A stretch of 64,000 nt of DNA, taken from assembly GCF_011044175.1 (NCBI RefSeq), contig NZ_CP049057.1:2805501-2869500 (forward strand), in the 5' to 3' direction. Every line of letters starts with the position of its first letter. The stretch's first letter is position 1. The notes beneath the pieces are model-generated. The model ran no database searches and was not told the DNA's origin. It was given only the letters and a program-made list of their open reading frames with translations. The DNA comes from Rasiella rasia. Lineage in GTDB: Bacteria; Bacteroidota; Bacteroidia; Flavobacteriales; Flavobacteriaceae. Positions 44,007-52,869 of the stretch are shown here, piece after piece. A program made the position numbers and the translations under genes.

Positions 44007-45238
44007 AAGTGCTATTAAACGCTTCTAAGCAGCCCGCTGTACCAACAACATTGGCAATTACAGGTTCTAAAAGTGAAACCAATAGGTTGTTGCTTTTACA
44101 AGCGTTGTATCCCAACCTGAAGATAAAAAACACCTCTGCTAGCGACGATAGTAAAGTTCTAACCAAGGCGCTTACTATAAAGAGTGGTACCGTAGATGTA
44201 CATCATGCAGGAACAGCTATGCGTTTTTTAACAGCCTATTTTACTGCGTTACCAGGGTCTGAAGTAGTGCTAACAGGAAGTGAGCGTATGCAGCAGCGAC
44301 CCATTGGCGTGCTCGTAGACGCGCTTAGAAAACTTGGGGGTTCTATTTCATATGTAAAAAAGGAAGGATACCCGCCGCTAAAAATTTCAGGTAAAAATCT
44401 TCAGAAAAATGTTACAACGTTACGTGCAGATGTAAGTAGCCAGTTTATTTCAGCCCTGCTTCTAATGGCACCTGCATTGCCAAACGGACTCTCACTTTCT
44501 TTGCTAGGCACCATTACTTCAAAACCATATTTAGATATGACGCTAGATTTGTTAGCTGCGTTAGATGTTGCGTATAGGTTTGAAGGTAACTCAATTACCA
44601 TCTCGCATAAACCAACGATTCAAGATACAACCATTGTGGTAGAAAGTGACTGGAGCTCTGCCTCATACTTTTACAGTGCAGTGGCGCTTTCAGATAGCTT
44701 AGAAATTACTCTTACAAGTTATAAAGCCGAAAGTTTACAGGGTGATGGCGCATTAAATAAACTATACAAATCTCTTGGGGTGTCTACTCGTTTTAATTCT
44801 GAAAATGAAAGCATCACATTGTTTAAGAATAATAGTGTTGTTGCAACAACGTATAAAGCAGATTTGTCTAACACCCCCGATATCGCGCAAACTATTGCGG
44901 TAACATGCTTCGGTTTAGGTATTGGGTGTCATCTCACAGGGCTGCATACGCTAAAAATTAAAGAAACAGATCGGTTGCTAGCATTGCAGCTTGAACTGCG
45001 TAAATTGGGTGCAACAGTAGATATTTCCGAAGATAGCATACAACTTGAGGCTACTAGTGCTATACTTTCAGATGTAGCAATTAAAACCTATAACGACCAT
45101 CGTATGGCTATGGCATTTGCTCCTTTAGCCTTTAAGACTTCACTTACTATTTTAGATGCCGAAGTAGTTTCAAAATCGTTTCCAACATTTTGGGAAGATC
45201 TTCAAAAAGTTGGTATTTCAGTACAAAAAGAAGCATAA
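44003..45238 (+). CDS. aroA: 3-phosphoshikimate 1-carboxyvinyltransferase (EPSP synthase)
   Basis: Sixth step of the shikimate pathway; joins phosphoenolpyruvate to shikimate-3-phosphate. At 411 residues it is slightly shorter than E. coli AroA. Motifs: GSKSETNRLLLLQAL (substrate lysine and Ser/Arg), HHAGTAMRFLTAYFTA, GSERMQQRPIGVL, SDWSSASYFY, KIKETDRLLAL and KTYNDHRMAMAFAP. It is separated from the pheA operon but encoded in the same window. Confidence 0.96.
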   Translation: MKVLLNASKQPAVPTTLAITGSKSETNRLLLLQALYPNLKIKNTSASDDSKVLTKALTIKSGTVDVHHAGTAMRFLTAYFTALPGSEVVLTGSERMQQRPIGVLVDALRKLGGSISYVKKEGYPPLKISGKNLQKNVTTLRADVSSQFISALLLMAPALPNGLSLSLLGTITSKPYLDMTLDLLAALDVAYRFEGNSITISHKPTIQDTTIVVESDWSSASYFYSAVALSDSLEITLTSYKAESLQGDGALNKLYKSLGVSTRFNSENESITLFKNNSVVATTYKADLSNTPDIAQTIAVTCFGLGIGCHLTGLHTLKIKETDRLLALQLELRKLGATVDISEDSIQLEATSAILSDVAIKTYNDHRMAMAFAPLAFKTSLTILDAEVVSKSFPTFWEDLQKVGISVQKEA

Positions 45239-45284
45239 TTAGACCGTAAATAAAAGGTTGTCGAAAAGATAATGTGCTATTTAC

Positions 45285-45316
45285 TTGACAACCCCTATGC
45301 TGAGGTTGTATATTTG
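45285..45316 (+). promoter_or_regulatory. Promoter of queA
   Basis: TTG (45285-45287), a 21-base spacer, then TATATTTG (45309-45316), a perfect -7 box. It sets the queA start downstream at 45345 or 45351; an in-frame upstream start codon lies within the promoter itself. Confidence 0.65.
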
Positions 45317-45344
45317 CTACTTTTTAAAACAAACAGCTACCATT

Positions 45345-46400
45345 ATGGGAATGAAATTATCTAACTTCAGCTTTAACCTACCAGAAGAGTTACTTGCCGA
45401 ATATCCTGCGCCAAATCGCGATGAGGCACGACTCATGGTTTTAAATCGAAAGGAGCAGACGATAGAGCATAAAATGTTTAAAGATTTAATAGATTATTTT
45501 GAAGAAGATGATATATTGGTGTTAAACAATACAAAGGTTTTTCCTGCTAGACTCTACGGAAATAAAGAGAAAACAGGAGCGCGTATCGAAGTGTTTTTAT
45601 TACGTGAACTAAATCCTGAAACTCGTTTGTGGGATGTATTGGTAGATCCTGCACGTAAAATTAGAATCGGTAATAAATTATACTTTGGTGAAGACGAATC
45701 GTTAGTTGCCGAAGTTATAGATAATACAACAAGTCGTGGGCGTACCCTTCGATTTTTGTTCGATGGTTCTTATGAAGAATTTAGAAACAAACTTACAGAA
45801 TTAGGAGAAACACCGCTTCCTAAGTATATTAAAAGAGAAGTAGAACCTGAAGACGCAGATAGATATCAAACTATTTTTGCCAAGAATGAAGGTGCTGTAG
45901 CGGCTCCTACCGCTGGATTACACTTTTCTAGACATTTACTAAAGCGCTTAGAGATTAACGGAGTAAAATTTGCAGAAGTTACCTTGCACGTAGGCTTAGG
46001 AACTTTTAGTCCGGTAGAAGTAGAAGATTTGTCTAAGCATAAAATGGATAGCGAAGAAATAGCAATTGCAAAAGATGCTGTTGCTACCATTAATGAAGGT
46101 ATAGCAAAAAAGAAGCGTATTTGCGCTGTAGGAACTACAGTGATGCGTGCACTAGAAAGCTCTGTATCTTCTAATGCAACGTTAAATGATTACGAAGGGT
46201 GGACCAACAAATTTATTTTTCCGCCATACGACTTTAGTATTGCCAACATGATGGTAACTAACTTCCATACACCAAAATCTACTCTTTTAATGATGGTGTC
46301 GGCATTTGCTGGGCACGATTTTATCAAGAAGGCATACGCCGAAGCGATAAAAGAGAAGTACCGTTTCTATACATATGGAGACGCCATGCTTATCATCTAA
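45345..46400 (+). CDS. queA: tRNA preQ1(34) S-adenosylmethionine ribosyltransferase-isomerase
   Basis: Builds epoxyqueuosine on tRNA position 34 by moving the ribosyl part of SAM to preQ1. Motifs: [65 protein letters not shown] and [20 protein letters not shown]. The start is [10 protein letters not shown] (351 residues) or MKLSNFSF two codons later; the promoter placement excludes longer forms. A strong terminator follows. Confidence 0.96.
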   Translation: MGMKLSNFSFNLPEELLAEYPAPNRDEARLMVLNRKEQTIEHKMFKDLIDYFEEDDILVLNNTKVFPARLYGNKEKTGARIEVFLLRELNPETRLWDVLVDPARKIRIGNKLYFGEDESLVAEVIDNTTSRGRTLRFLFDGSYEEFRNKLTELGETPLPKYIKREVEPEDADRYQTIFAKNEGAVAAPTAGLHFSRHLLKRLEINGVKFAEVTLHVGLGTFSPVEVEDLSKHKMDSEEIAIAKDAVATINEGIAKKKRICAVGTTVMRALESSVSSNATLNDYEGWTNKFIFPPYDFSIANMMVTNFHTPKSTLLMMVSAFAGHDFIKKAYAEAIKEKYRFYTYGDAMLII

Positions 46401-46419
46401 TAAATACAAATCATAGCGT

Positions 46420-46444
46420 AAATCCCGACCATTGGTCGGGATTT
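46420..46444 (+). terminator. Intrinsic terminator after queA
   Basis: Perfect 11-bp stem (AAATCCCGACC and complement) with loop ATT, followed by ATTGTTTTA, 20 bp after the queA stop. Confidence 0.85.
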
Positions 46445-46526
46445 ATTGTTTTACGGCTATAAGGTTTTATAAAATCATTTTTTTCAAGTATATTAGATTG
46501 CTTTTTAGACAACTAACTATCATTTT

Positions 46527-48188
46527 TTGAAGAAAATAGTACTCCTTTTTAGCTGTTTGTTTGTTACCCTCATATCACTTGGGCAGGGTGGCGATGCTAT
46601 GGTTCCTATAAGTTGGGAGTACGATATAGAAAGCTCTTTTGTGCCAATAGAATTACCAGAAATAGACTTTTCTCTAATTAGACAACAAGATAGTATTAAC
46701 GATCTAGACAAGTCTCAACCGTGGCGATATGGAATACAACAGGAAATTTCAGTAAACCTGAAAACCCAAGGAGAACGCACGATATTAGACAATGGTGATA
46801 AACTGTGGCGCATTGCATTTAGATCTTCAAATGCCGTAAATCTCAGTGTTAATTTTAATAAGTTTTATCTTCCTTCTGGCACACATCTACAATTATATAG
46901 CGGCAATCATGAAGATGTTTCAAAAGCGTATACAAATCGAGATAACAGAGTGAATCAACGTGCTGGCACTTGGTATATTGAAGGAGAGGAAATCTGGATA
47001 GAGTATTTTGAACCAGCTGAAACTACAGGTATTTTTAAAATAGAAATTGAAAGTGTAATACATGGTTATAGAATGGGGGCTATCTCTCAATTTGTAGAAG
47101 GTACACGAGGGCTTAACGATTCTGGTGCTTGTAATTACGATGTGAACTGTAGGGTGGGTGACGACTTTGATGGTCTTAAAGATAACTTGAAGAAATCTGT
47201 AGCACTTTTAAATTTAGGAAATGGGTATTTGTGTTCTTCTGTACTCGTTAATAATGCAGAACAAGACAAAACTCCGTATATACTTACCGCAAATCATTGT
47301 TTACAGAATAGCAATCCAGATTTATGGTCAGCTCGTTTTAATTGGGTGAGTCCAAATCCGGTATGTGGTAAAGATGAAAACACAGAAGACCTTCAAAATA
47401 ACTTCACCATGAGCGGTGCGATTCTTCGAGCTAATAATGCAAAGTCAGATTTCGCATTAGTTGAACTATCAAATGAAATTCCAGACACATGGGATGTAGC
47501 TTTTGCAGGTTGGGACAATACAGATGTAGCACCCATTTTTGAGGTGGGTATACACCATCCAAATGGTGACATCATGAAAGTTTGTAGAGATAATACAGGT
47601 GCCACAAAAGAGAATGCGCAGGGCACCGAAGTCTGGCTTATTGGAGGTTTAAGTGAAGGTACTGGTAACGGCTGGGAAATAGGAACTACCGAAAGTGGCT
47701 CGTCAGGATCTCCGTTGTTTAACCAAAATGGCCATGTTATTGGGCAGCTGTATGCTGGTTTATCTTCTTGCAACGGCGAAGAAAATAATAACGAATATGA
47801 TATTTACGGGCGTTTTGGAATTTCTTGGGACGCAGGAACTACCCCAGAAACACGACTTCACGACTGGTTAGACCCACTAAATTCTGGAGCAACAACCGTA
47901 AATACGCTTTCAAATATTCTGAACGTGAACGATGTAGAATTTGTGGGAGACTTGCAAATCTATCCGAACCCTGCAAATACTTTCATTACTGTTATGAATA
48001 GTAAATACCCAGAGTTGTCATATGGTCTGTATGATGTTTCAGGAAAGAAAATTAGCTCAGGCTCTTTACATGCTACCGCAAATACCATTGTTGTTTCTGA
48101 TATTTCTGAAGGTATCTATTTCTTACACTTAGTAGATGAAGATAGTGGCAATACTATTACTAAACGTATTGTTGTAAAACATTCATAA
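46527..48188 (+). CDS. Secreted lysyl-endopeptidase-like serine protease with T9SS tail
   Basis: A 553-residue secreted protease of the trypsin/Achromobacter protease I type. The start is TTG, giving the signal peptide KKIVLLFSCLFVTLISLGQ. A propeptide-like region of about 195 residues precedes the catalytic domain, which has His257 (LTANHC), Asp308 (KSDFALVEL) and Ser393 (SGSSGSPLF). Six or more cysteines match the disulfide-rich lysyl endopeptidase. The C-terminal 85 residues (LQIYPNPANTFITV ... EGIYFLHLVDEDSG) form a T9SS sorting domain. Lys specificity is likely but not proven by sequence. Confidence 0.9.
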   Translation: MKKIVLLFSCLFVTLISLGQGGDAMVPISWEYDIESSFVPIELPEIDFSLIRQQDSINDLDKSQPWRYGIQQEISVNLKTQGERTILDNGDKLWRIAFRSSNAVNLSVNFNKFYLPSGTHLQLYSGNHEDVSKAYTNRDNRVNQRAGTWYIEGEEIWIEYFEPAETTGIFKIEIESVIHGYRMGAISQFVEGTRGLNDSGACNYDVNCRVGDDFDGLKDNLKKSVALLNLGNGYLCSSVLVNNAEQDKTPYILTANHCLQNSNPDLWSARFNWVSPNPVCGKDENTEDLQNNFTMSGAILRANNAKSDFALVELSNEIPDTWDVAFAGWDNTDVAPIFEVGIHHPNGDIMKVCRDNTGATKENAQGTEVWLIGGLSEGTGNGWEIGTTESGSSGSPLFNQNGHVIGQLYAGLSSCNGEENNNEYDIYGRFGISWDAGTTPETRLHDWLDPLNSGATTVNTLSNILNVNDVEFVGDLQIYPNPANTFITVMNSKYPELSYGLYDVSGKKISSGSLHATANTIVVSDISEGIYFLHLVDEDSGNTITKRIVVKHS

Positions 48189-48227
48189 AACATTCTTCCC
48201 TTTTCTTTCCTTTCTTGGTTCCGGCCC

Positions 48228-48254
48228 TTGTTCTTTCGTTTTGTAGTACTTTTG
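48228..48254 (+). promoter_or_regulatory. Promoter of rlmN, adjacent to the start codon
   Basis: TTG (48228-48230), a 16-base spacer and TACTTTTG (48247-48254), a perfect TAnnTTTG. Four bases (TAGC) separate it from the ATG at 48259. Confidence 0.6.
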
Positions 48255-48258
48255 TAGC

Positions 48259-49302
48259 ATGAAGAAGGAAGGCAAAAAAGATATACGCGCACTTACCAAA
48301 GAACAACTTAGAGATTTTTTTACCTCTATTGGGCAACAGCCTTTTCGAGGAAACCAAATTTATGAATGGTTATGGAGTAAGGGTAGTCATACCTTTGATG
48401 ATATGACCAATATCTCTAAAGAAACGCGCGCCCTGCTAAAGGAACATTTCGTTATTAACCATATTAAAGTAGATAGTCTTCAAAAGAGTAACGATGGTAC
48501 CATAAAGAACGCAGTAAAACTACACGACGGACTCGTAGTGGAATCGGTGTTGATTCCTACGGAAACTAGAACTACGGCATGCGTATCGTCTCAAGTAGGA
48601 TGTAGCTTAGATTGCAAGTTTTGCGCCACCGCGAGGTTGAAGCGAATGCGTAATTTAAATCCAGACGAAATATACGACCAGGTAGTAGCAATACATCGGG
48701 AGAGTATGTTGTATCATGATCGCCCCTTGTCTAATATCGTGTTTATGGGAATGGGCGAACCTCTTATGAACTATAAAAATGTTCTTGCTTCTATAGATAA
48801 AATAACGTCTGATGAAGGTTTAGGGATGTCGCCAAAACGTATTACCGTATCTACGTCTGGCGTCCCAAAAATGATTAAAAAGCTAGCCGACGATGAGGTT
48901 AAATTTAATCTTGCGGTTTCATTACATAGTGCTATTCAGGAAGTTCGCGAAGAGATTATGCCATTTGCAAAACAATTTACTTTAGACGATTTGCAAGAGT
49001 CGTTAGAATATTGGTACGCTAAAACTAATAGAAAGATAACCTATGAATATGTGGTTTGGAATGGAATTAATGACACGCCAGAAGCTATACAGGCATTAGT
49101 TAGATTCTGCGGGTATGTGCCGTGTAAGGTAAATATTATTGAATACAACCCTATAGACGACGGAGACTTTCAACAGGCTAGTAATGCTGCCTTAGACAAA
49201 TACATTACGGCACTTGAAAAGCATAGAATTCCTGTAACTGTAAGAAGAAGTAGAGGGAAAGATATAGATGCAGCTTGTGGGCAGCTTGCAAATAAACAAT
49301 AG
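48259..49302 (+). CDS. rlmN: 23S rRNA (adenine-2503)-C2 methyltransferase RlmN
   Basis: Radical SAM enzyme that methylates A2503 of 23S rRNA and A37 of some tRNAs. The iron-sulfur motif is CSLDCKFC (Cys115, Cys119, Cys122). The C-terminal catalytic Cys is Cys340 in DIDAACGQLA. FMGMGEPLMNY is the SAM-binding GEPL block, and Gly-rich SQVGC also fits. At 347 residues it is the normal length. A tail-to-tail terminator follows. Confidence 0.97.
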   Translation: MKKEGKKDIRALTKEQLRDFFTSIGQQPFRGNQIYEWLWSKGSHTFDDMTNISKETRALLKEHFVINHIKVDSLQKSNDGTIKNAVKLHDGLVVESVLIPTETRTTACVSSQVGCSLDCKFCATARLKRMRNLNPDEIYDQVVAIHRESMLYHDRPLSNIVFMGMGEPLMNYKNVLASIDKITSDEGLGMSPKRITVSTSGVPKMIKKLADDEVKFNLAVSLHSAIQEVREEIMPFAKQFTLDDLQESLEYWYAKTNRKITYEYVVWNGINDTPEAIQALVRFCGYVPCKVNIIEYNPIDDGDFQQASNAALDKYITALEKHRIPVTVRRSRGKDIDAACGQLANKQ

Positions 49303-49328
49303 GAAGTTAAAAAAAATAAGCGCATAAA

Positions 49329-49354
49329 AAAGAGCGACCCTTGGGTCGCTCTTT
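49329..49354. terminator. Bidirectional terminator between rlmN and the adhesin-like gene
   Basis: Perfect 12-bp inverted repeat (AAAGAGCGACCC and its complement) 26 bp after the rlmN stop and 21 bp after the stop of the convergent gene. A and T tracts flank both sides. Confidence 0.85.
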
Positions 49355-49375
49355 CTATTAAGAATAATTTGTAAA

Positions 49376-50242
49376 TTATTTCTTAGCAATTTTGAAAGTC
49401 TTAGCTGTACCGTCGATAGTTACTTGTGCAACGTAGATACCAGCACTCAATGAAGAGATATTGATAACTTCGTTAGTTCCAGATAACTTCTGGTTAACAA
49501 CTTGCTGTCCAATTACATTGTAAAGAGTAAGACTCTCCATTGTGTTAGCAGCAGATAAGTTTAACTCACCGTTGTTTACGAAGTAGTTGAAGTTAGCGAA
49601 AGCTTGGTCTTCAACACTTAAAGAAGCAGCAGTTAAGAATACATCGTCAATAAGAACAGAGTTCTCATCTACAGTATCATAATGTCTGAATACTAAGTAG
49701 TAATCTCCAGTTGAACCGTCAAGTGCAGAAGCATCTACAGTTACAGGAGCAGCAGAATCTGCACCGTCTCCAGAAGCACATGTAGCATCATCACCAACAG
49801 TAGCAGTGTAAAGAGGAGTAGCTGCAACGATATCGATAGGATCGTTAGAGTCTACTAGTAATACATCATACTTATCAGCGATAAAAGCACCACTTGTTTG
49901 GTAAGAACCTACAACATAGTCAATCTGTAATCCAGTTGCTCCAGTAATGTTAATTGGCTGAGAAATTAAAAAGTTGTCTGGTGAGAAAGCTACACCTTCC
50001 CAAGAATCAGAATCAGCAGCCAAAGACATCATTGGGTGGTTAGGAGCATCAACAGCAGCAAATGCCGCAATATCAGCTACTTCCCAAAATTCGCCATCTC
50101 CATCAACGTCTACAGAATCCCAGAAAGAGAAAGTAACTGCATCTACAGTTTCAGCCTCAAAGTTATCTGAGAAAAGAGTCGCTTGTGCATTCATAGATAC
50201 TGTTGCTAAAGCAGCAGCAAATAGTAAAGTAATTTTTTTCAT
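49376..50242 (-). CDS. Secreted choice-of-anchor-J-like protein with T9SS tail
   Basis: A 288-residue exported protein. The signal peptide ends at SMNAQA. The body (about 22-205) has the jelly-roll features of cleaved-adhesin/choice-of-anchor J domains: LFSDNFEAE at the start, a calcium-type loop DSVDVDGDGEFWEV, and VLIDDVFLTAA at its end. The T9SS tail ends SLSAGIYVAQVTIDGTAKTF. Codon choice looks more uniform than in the neighbours, which may mean high expression. The role is probably surface adhesion or carbohydrate binding. Confidence 0.82.
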   Translation of the reverse strand: MKKITLLFAAALATVSMNAQATLFSDNFEAETVDAVTFSFWDSVDVDGDGEFWEVADIAAFAAVDAPNHPMMSLAADSDSWEGVAFSPDNFLISQPINITGATGLQIDYVVGSYQTSGAFIADKYDVLLVDSNDPIDIVAATPLYTATVGDDATCASGDGADSAAPVTVDASALDGSTGDYYLVFRHYDTVDENSVLIDDVFLTAASLSVEDQAFANFNYFVNNGELNLSAANTMESLTLYNVIGQQVVNQKLSGTNEVINISSLSAGIYVAQVTIDGTAKTFKIAKK

Positions 50243-50328
50243 AATTATGTTTTATTAATAATAAAGTTATACGCGGTAAATATAACAAAAAAAGGGCTTC
50301 TAAAAACTAAAAATTAACCTTTTACTCC

Positions 50329-50336
50329 TATTTTTG
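50329..50336 (+). promoter_or_regulatory. Predicted -7 box of the polyprenyl synthase gene
   Basis: TATTTTTG ends seven bases before the ATG at 50344. It is divergent from the T9SS gene promoter, for which TATATTTA on the minus strand is a near match around 50278-50285. Confidence 0.5.
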
Positions 50337-50343
50337 ACAAAAT

Positions 50344-51321
50344 ATGAAGATTGTAGCACAAATAAAGGATCCTATTGTCCGTGAAATGGAGTATTTCGAG
50401 CAGAAATTCTCTAATGCTATGTCTTCTAAAGTTGCGCTCTTAAATAGAATTACACACTATGTAGTAAATAGAAAGGGAAAGCAAATGCGCCCTATGTTTA
50501 TTTTTCTAATTGCTAAGATGTGTAATGAGGGTGAAATGAACGAACGCACCTATAGAGGCGCGTCGGTGATTGAACTTATTCATACCGCTACCTTAGTACA
50601 TGACGATGTGGTAGACGACAGTAATAGAAGGCGTGGTTTTTTCTCTTTGAATGCATTGTGGAAAAACAAAATCGCTGTACTAGTGGGCGACTTTTTACTT
50701 TCTAAAGGTTTATTGCTTTGTATAGATAACGACGATTTCGACTTATTAAAGATTATTTCTGTTGCTGTAAGAGAAATGAGCGAAGGAGAATTGCTGCAAA
50801 TAGAGAAAGCTAGAAAACTTGACATTACAGAAGCCGTATATTTTGAAATTATTCGTCAAAAAACGGCGACACTTATTGCCGCTTGTTGTGCTATGGGAGC
50901 AAAATCTGTACATGCTTCTGAAGATGATGTAGAAAATCTACGAACCTTTGGCGAACTTATAGGACTAGCATTTCAGATAAAAGACGATTTGTTTGACTAC
51001 GGCGACGAACAAATAGGAAAACCTACAGGTATAGATATTAAGGAGCAAAAAATGACGCTTCCTTTAATTTACACTTTAAATAACTGTAGTGAAACCAAGA
51101 AAAAATGGTTAATTAATTCAGTAAAAAACCATAATAAAGACAGAAAGCGCGTTCGGGAAGTCATTGCTTTTGTAAAAGAATCTGGTGGTTTGGCCTATGC
51201 AACTACCAAAATGAAGGAGTACCAACAGCAAGCCCTTCAGCTTTTAGATAAGTACCCCGCTTCTCCGTACAAAGATTCTCTAGAATTAATGGTGAACTAC
51301 GTAATTGACAGAAAAAAATAG
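50344..51321 (+). CDS. Polyprenyl diphosphate synthase (trans-isoprenyl, long-chain type)
   Basis: A 325-residue head-to-tail isoprenyl synthase. The first Asp-rich motif is HDDVVDD (from Asp87) and the second is FQIKDDLFDYGDE (about 213). GKQMRPMFIFLIAK holds the IPP-binding Lys-Arg pair. Small residues near the first motif suit a long-chain product, such as the side chain of menaquinone, but chain length cannot be fixed by eye. Confidence 0.92.
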   Translation: MKIVAQIKDPIVREMEYFEQKFSNAMSSKVALLNRITHYVVNRKGKQMRPMFIFLIAKMCNEGEMNERTYRGASVIELIHTATLVHDDVVDDSNRRRGFFSLNALWKNKIAVLVGDFLLSKGLLLCIDNDDFDLLKIISVAVREMSEGELLQIEKARKLDITEAVYFEIIRQKTATLIAACCAMGAKSVHASEDDVENLRTFGELIGLAFQIKDDLFDYGDEQIGKPTGIDIKEQKMTLPLIYTLNNCSETKKKWLINSVKNHNKDRKRVREVIAFVKESGGLAYATTKMKEYQQQALQLLDKYPASPYKDSLELMVNYVIDRKK

Positions 51322-51474
51322 CAGCCTAGCATTTTAGTACTGTAAGAATATATATGCCTTCTTACCCAATGGTTACTGCCTATTTCGTAGTTTCTAAAAC
51401 TTATTTTATCCCTCAGGCAACCTTTTTTTATAAACCTGCGTCTATTAAATTGAAGCAACTAGCGAAGCATATCT

Positions 51475-52041
51475 GTGAAACTTATTTCATTACATAAAAA
51501 CTACGATAAGCTCATTGCGAGAACCAAGAAAGGGAATCGCAAAGCGCAGCATGAGCTTTACCAGCTTTTTGCGCCAAAGATGATGAGCGTTTGTAGACAA
51601 TATGTAAAAAGTAATGATCTAGCAGAAGAGGTGATGCTTAGCGGATTCTTAAAAGTTTTTACACATATAGCGTCGTACGAAGGTTCTGGAAGTTTTGAAG
51701 GATGGATACGTCGCATTATGGTGAACCAGGCAATAAGTGAACTTCGGAAACAGAAGAAATTGTTTTTTCAAGACGAATCTGTTATCGAAAACTCAATTGG
51801 CCATGCAACCGAGTTTCCAACAACGCTTGAAGTAGCAGATATTCAGAAGTTGATTGATGCGCTACCAGACGGGTACAAAGCGGTTTTCGTGCTCTATGCA
51901 GTAGAAGGATATAAGCACAGTGAGATTGCAGAATTATTGCAAGTTTCTGAAGGAACGTCAAAGTCGCAACTGTCTAAGGCACGTAAAATGCTTCAACAAT
52001 TAATAAACAAACAAAATCATACCAGTTATGGAACCCAATAA
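51475..52041 (+). CDS. ECF RNA polymerase sigma-70 factor
   Basis: A 188-residue sigma factor with GTG start (MKLISLHKNYDKLI). Region 2 runs from AQHELYQLFAPKMMSVCRQYV to FEGWIRRIMVNQAISELR; region 4 contains GYKHSEIAELLQVSEGTSKSQLSKARKML. It overlaps the next gene by 14 bp and starts an operon with a membrane regulator and an outer-membrane protein. The 153-bp gap upstream holds no gene. Confidence 0.92.
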   Translation: MKLISLHKNYDKLIARTKKGNRKAQHELYQLFAPKMMSVCRQYVKSNDLAEEVMLSGFLKVFTHIASYEGSGSFEGWIRRIMVNQAISELRKQKKLFFQDESVIENSIGHATEFPTTLEVADIQKLIDALPDGYKAVFVLYAVEGYKHSEIAELLQVSEGTSKSQLSKARKMLQQLINKQNHTSYGTQ

Positions 52042-52798
52042 ATTTGAAGAACACATTAGAACGCAGCTAGAAGAGCGCGAAATTCAGCCTTCTGAAAATG
52101 CATGGGCGACCCTAGAGGCACAGCTGGGTGATAAGAAAGAATCTAATAAAACATTATGGTACGCCATTGCTGCTAGTTTGGTAGCTGTATTAGTAGTTGG
52201 CTCATTTCTGCTGAAAGATGATACAAATGTTTCTTCAGAAATTGTACAAGAAACACCGCAAATAGAAGTAGATAACTCTATAGAGCTAACGATTTCCGAA
52301 GAAAAAGAAGGTGCAACCAATGACGATACTGTAAATACTACCGAAATTGTTTCAACTAATGAAAAAGCCCTTCCGAAGAAAACCTACAACACAACCCAAA
52401 TAGCAACCAGTAAAAAACCAATGCAGAAAGTTCAGACAAAAGAACCTGCTGTAGCAATTGCAAGTGTTCAAAAAGACAAAACGCCATCGCCATTAAACCA
52501 ACCTATTAAAAGAGATTTTGTAGACACTAAAGTAGATGAAGTTGTCGCTCAGGTACAATTACTAAATGCAGGAACGGCTACCGTAACTGCAGAAGCCATC
52601 GAAATTTTGTTGCAAAATGCACAAAAAGAAATTGCAACACAGCGTATTCTAAATCAGGCAACCACTCGCGTAGACCCGGCCAGTCTCTTAAATGATGTGG
52701 AAACTGAATTAGAACGAGGCTTTAGAGATAAAGTTTTTGATGCCCTTGGCGAAGGCTTCAATAAAGTGCGCACCGCTGTGGTAGAGCGCAATAATTAA
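52028..52798 (+). CDS. Single-span membrane protein, probable anti-sigma partner
   Basis: A 256-residue protein. The cytoplasmic N-terminus (1-42, KFEEHIRTQLEEREIQPSENAW) is followed by one helix (WYAIAASLVAVLVVGSFLL, about 44-62) and a long low-complexity periplasmic part rich in Glu, Thr and Lys. The topology and the 14-bp overlap with the sigma gene suggest an anti-sigma or sigma-anchoring protein, but no ASD motif is certain. Confidence 0.7.
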   Translation: MEPNKFEEHIRTQLEEREIQPSENAWATLEAQLGDKKESNKTLWYAIAASLVAVLVVGSFLLKDDTNVSSEIVQETPQIEVDNSIELTISEEKEGATNDDTVNTTEIVSTNEKALPKKTYNTTQIATSKKPMQKVQTKEPAVAIASVQKDKTPSPLNQPIKRDFVDTKVDEVVAQVQLLNAGTATVTAEAIEILLQNAQKEIATQRILNQATTRVDPASLLNDVETELERGFRDKVFDALGEGFNKVRTAVVERNN

Positions 52799-52869
52799 AT
52801 TTCAATTAATATATTTTAATATTCATCAATCACGCTCCTAAACAAGGAGCACTATAAACACGAACAGTT

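Noticed and set aside
45285-45344. Longer N-terminus for queA
   Set aside because: The upstream start codon is the TTG of the -33 element and the extension contains the -7 box, so it would not be in the mRNA.
47393-47773. 126-codon ORF on the minus strand
   Set aside because: Lies inside the protease catalytic domain on the other strand; the protease frame has complete catalytic motifs.
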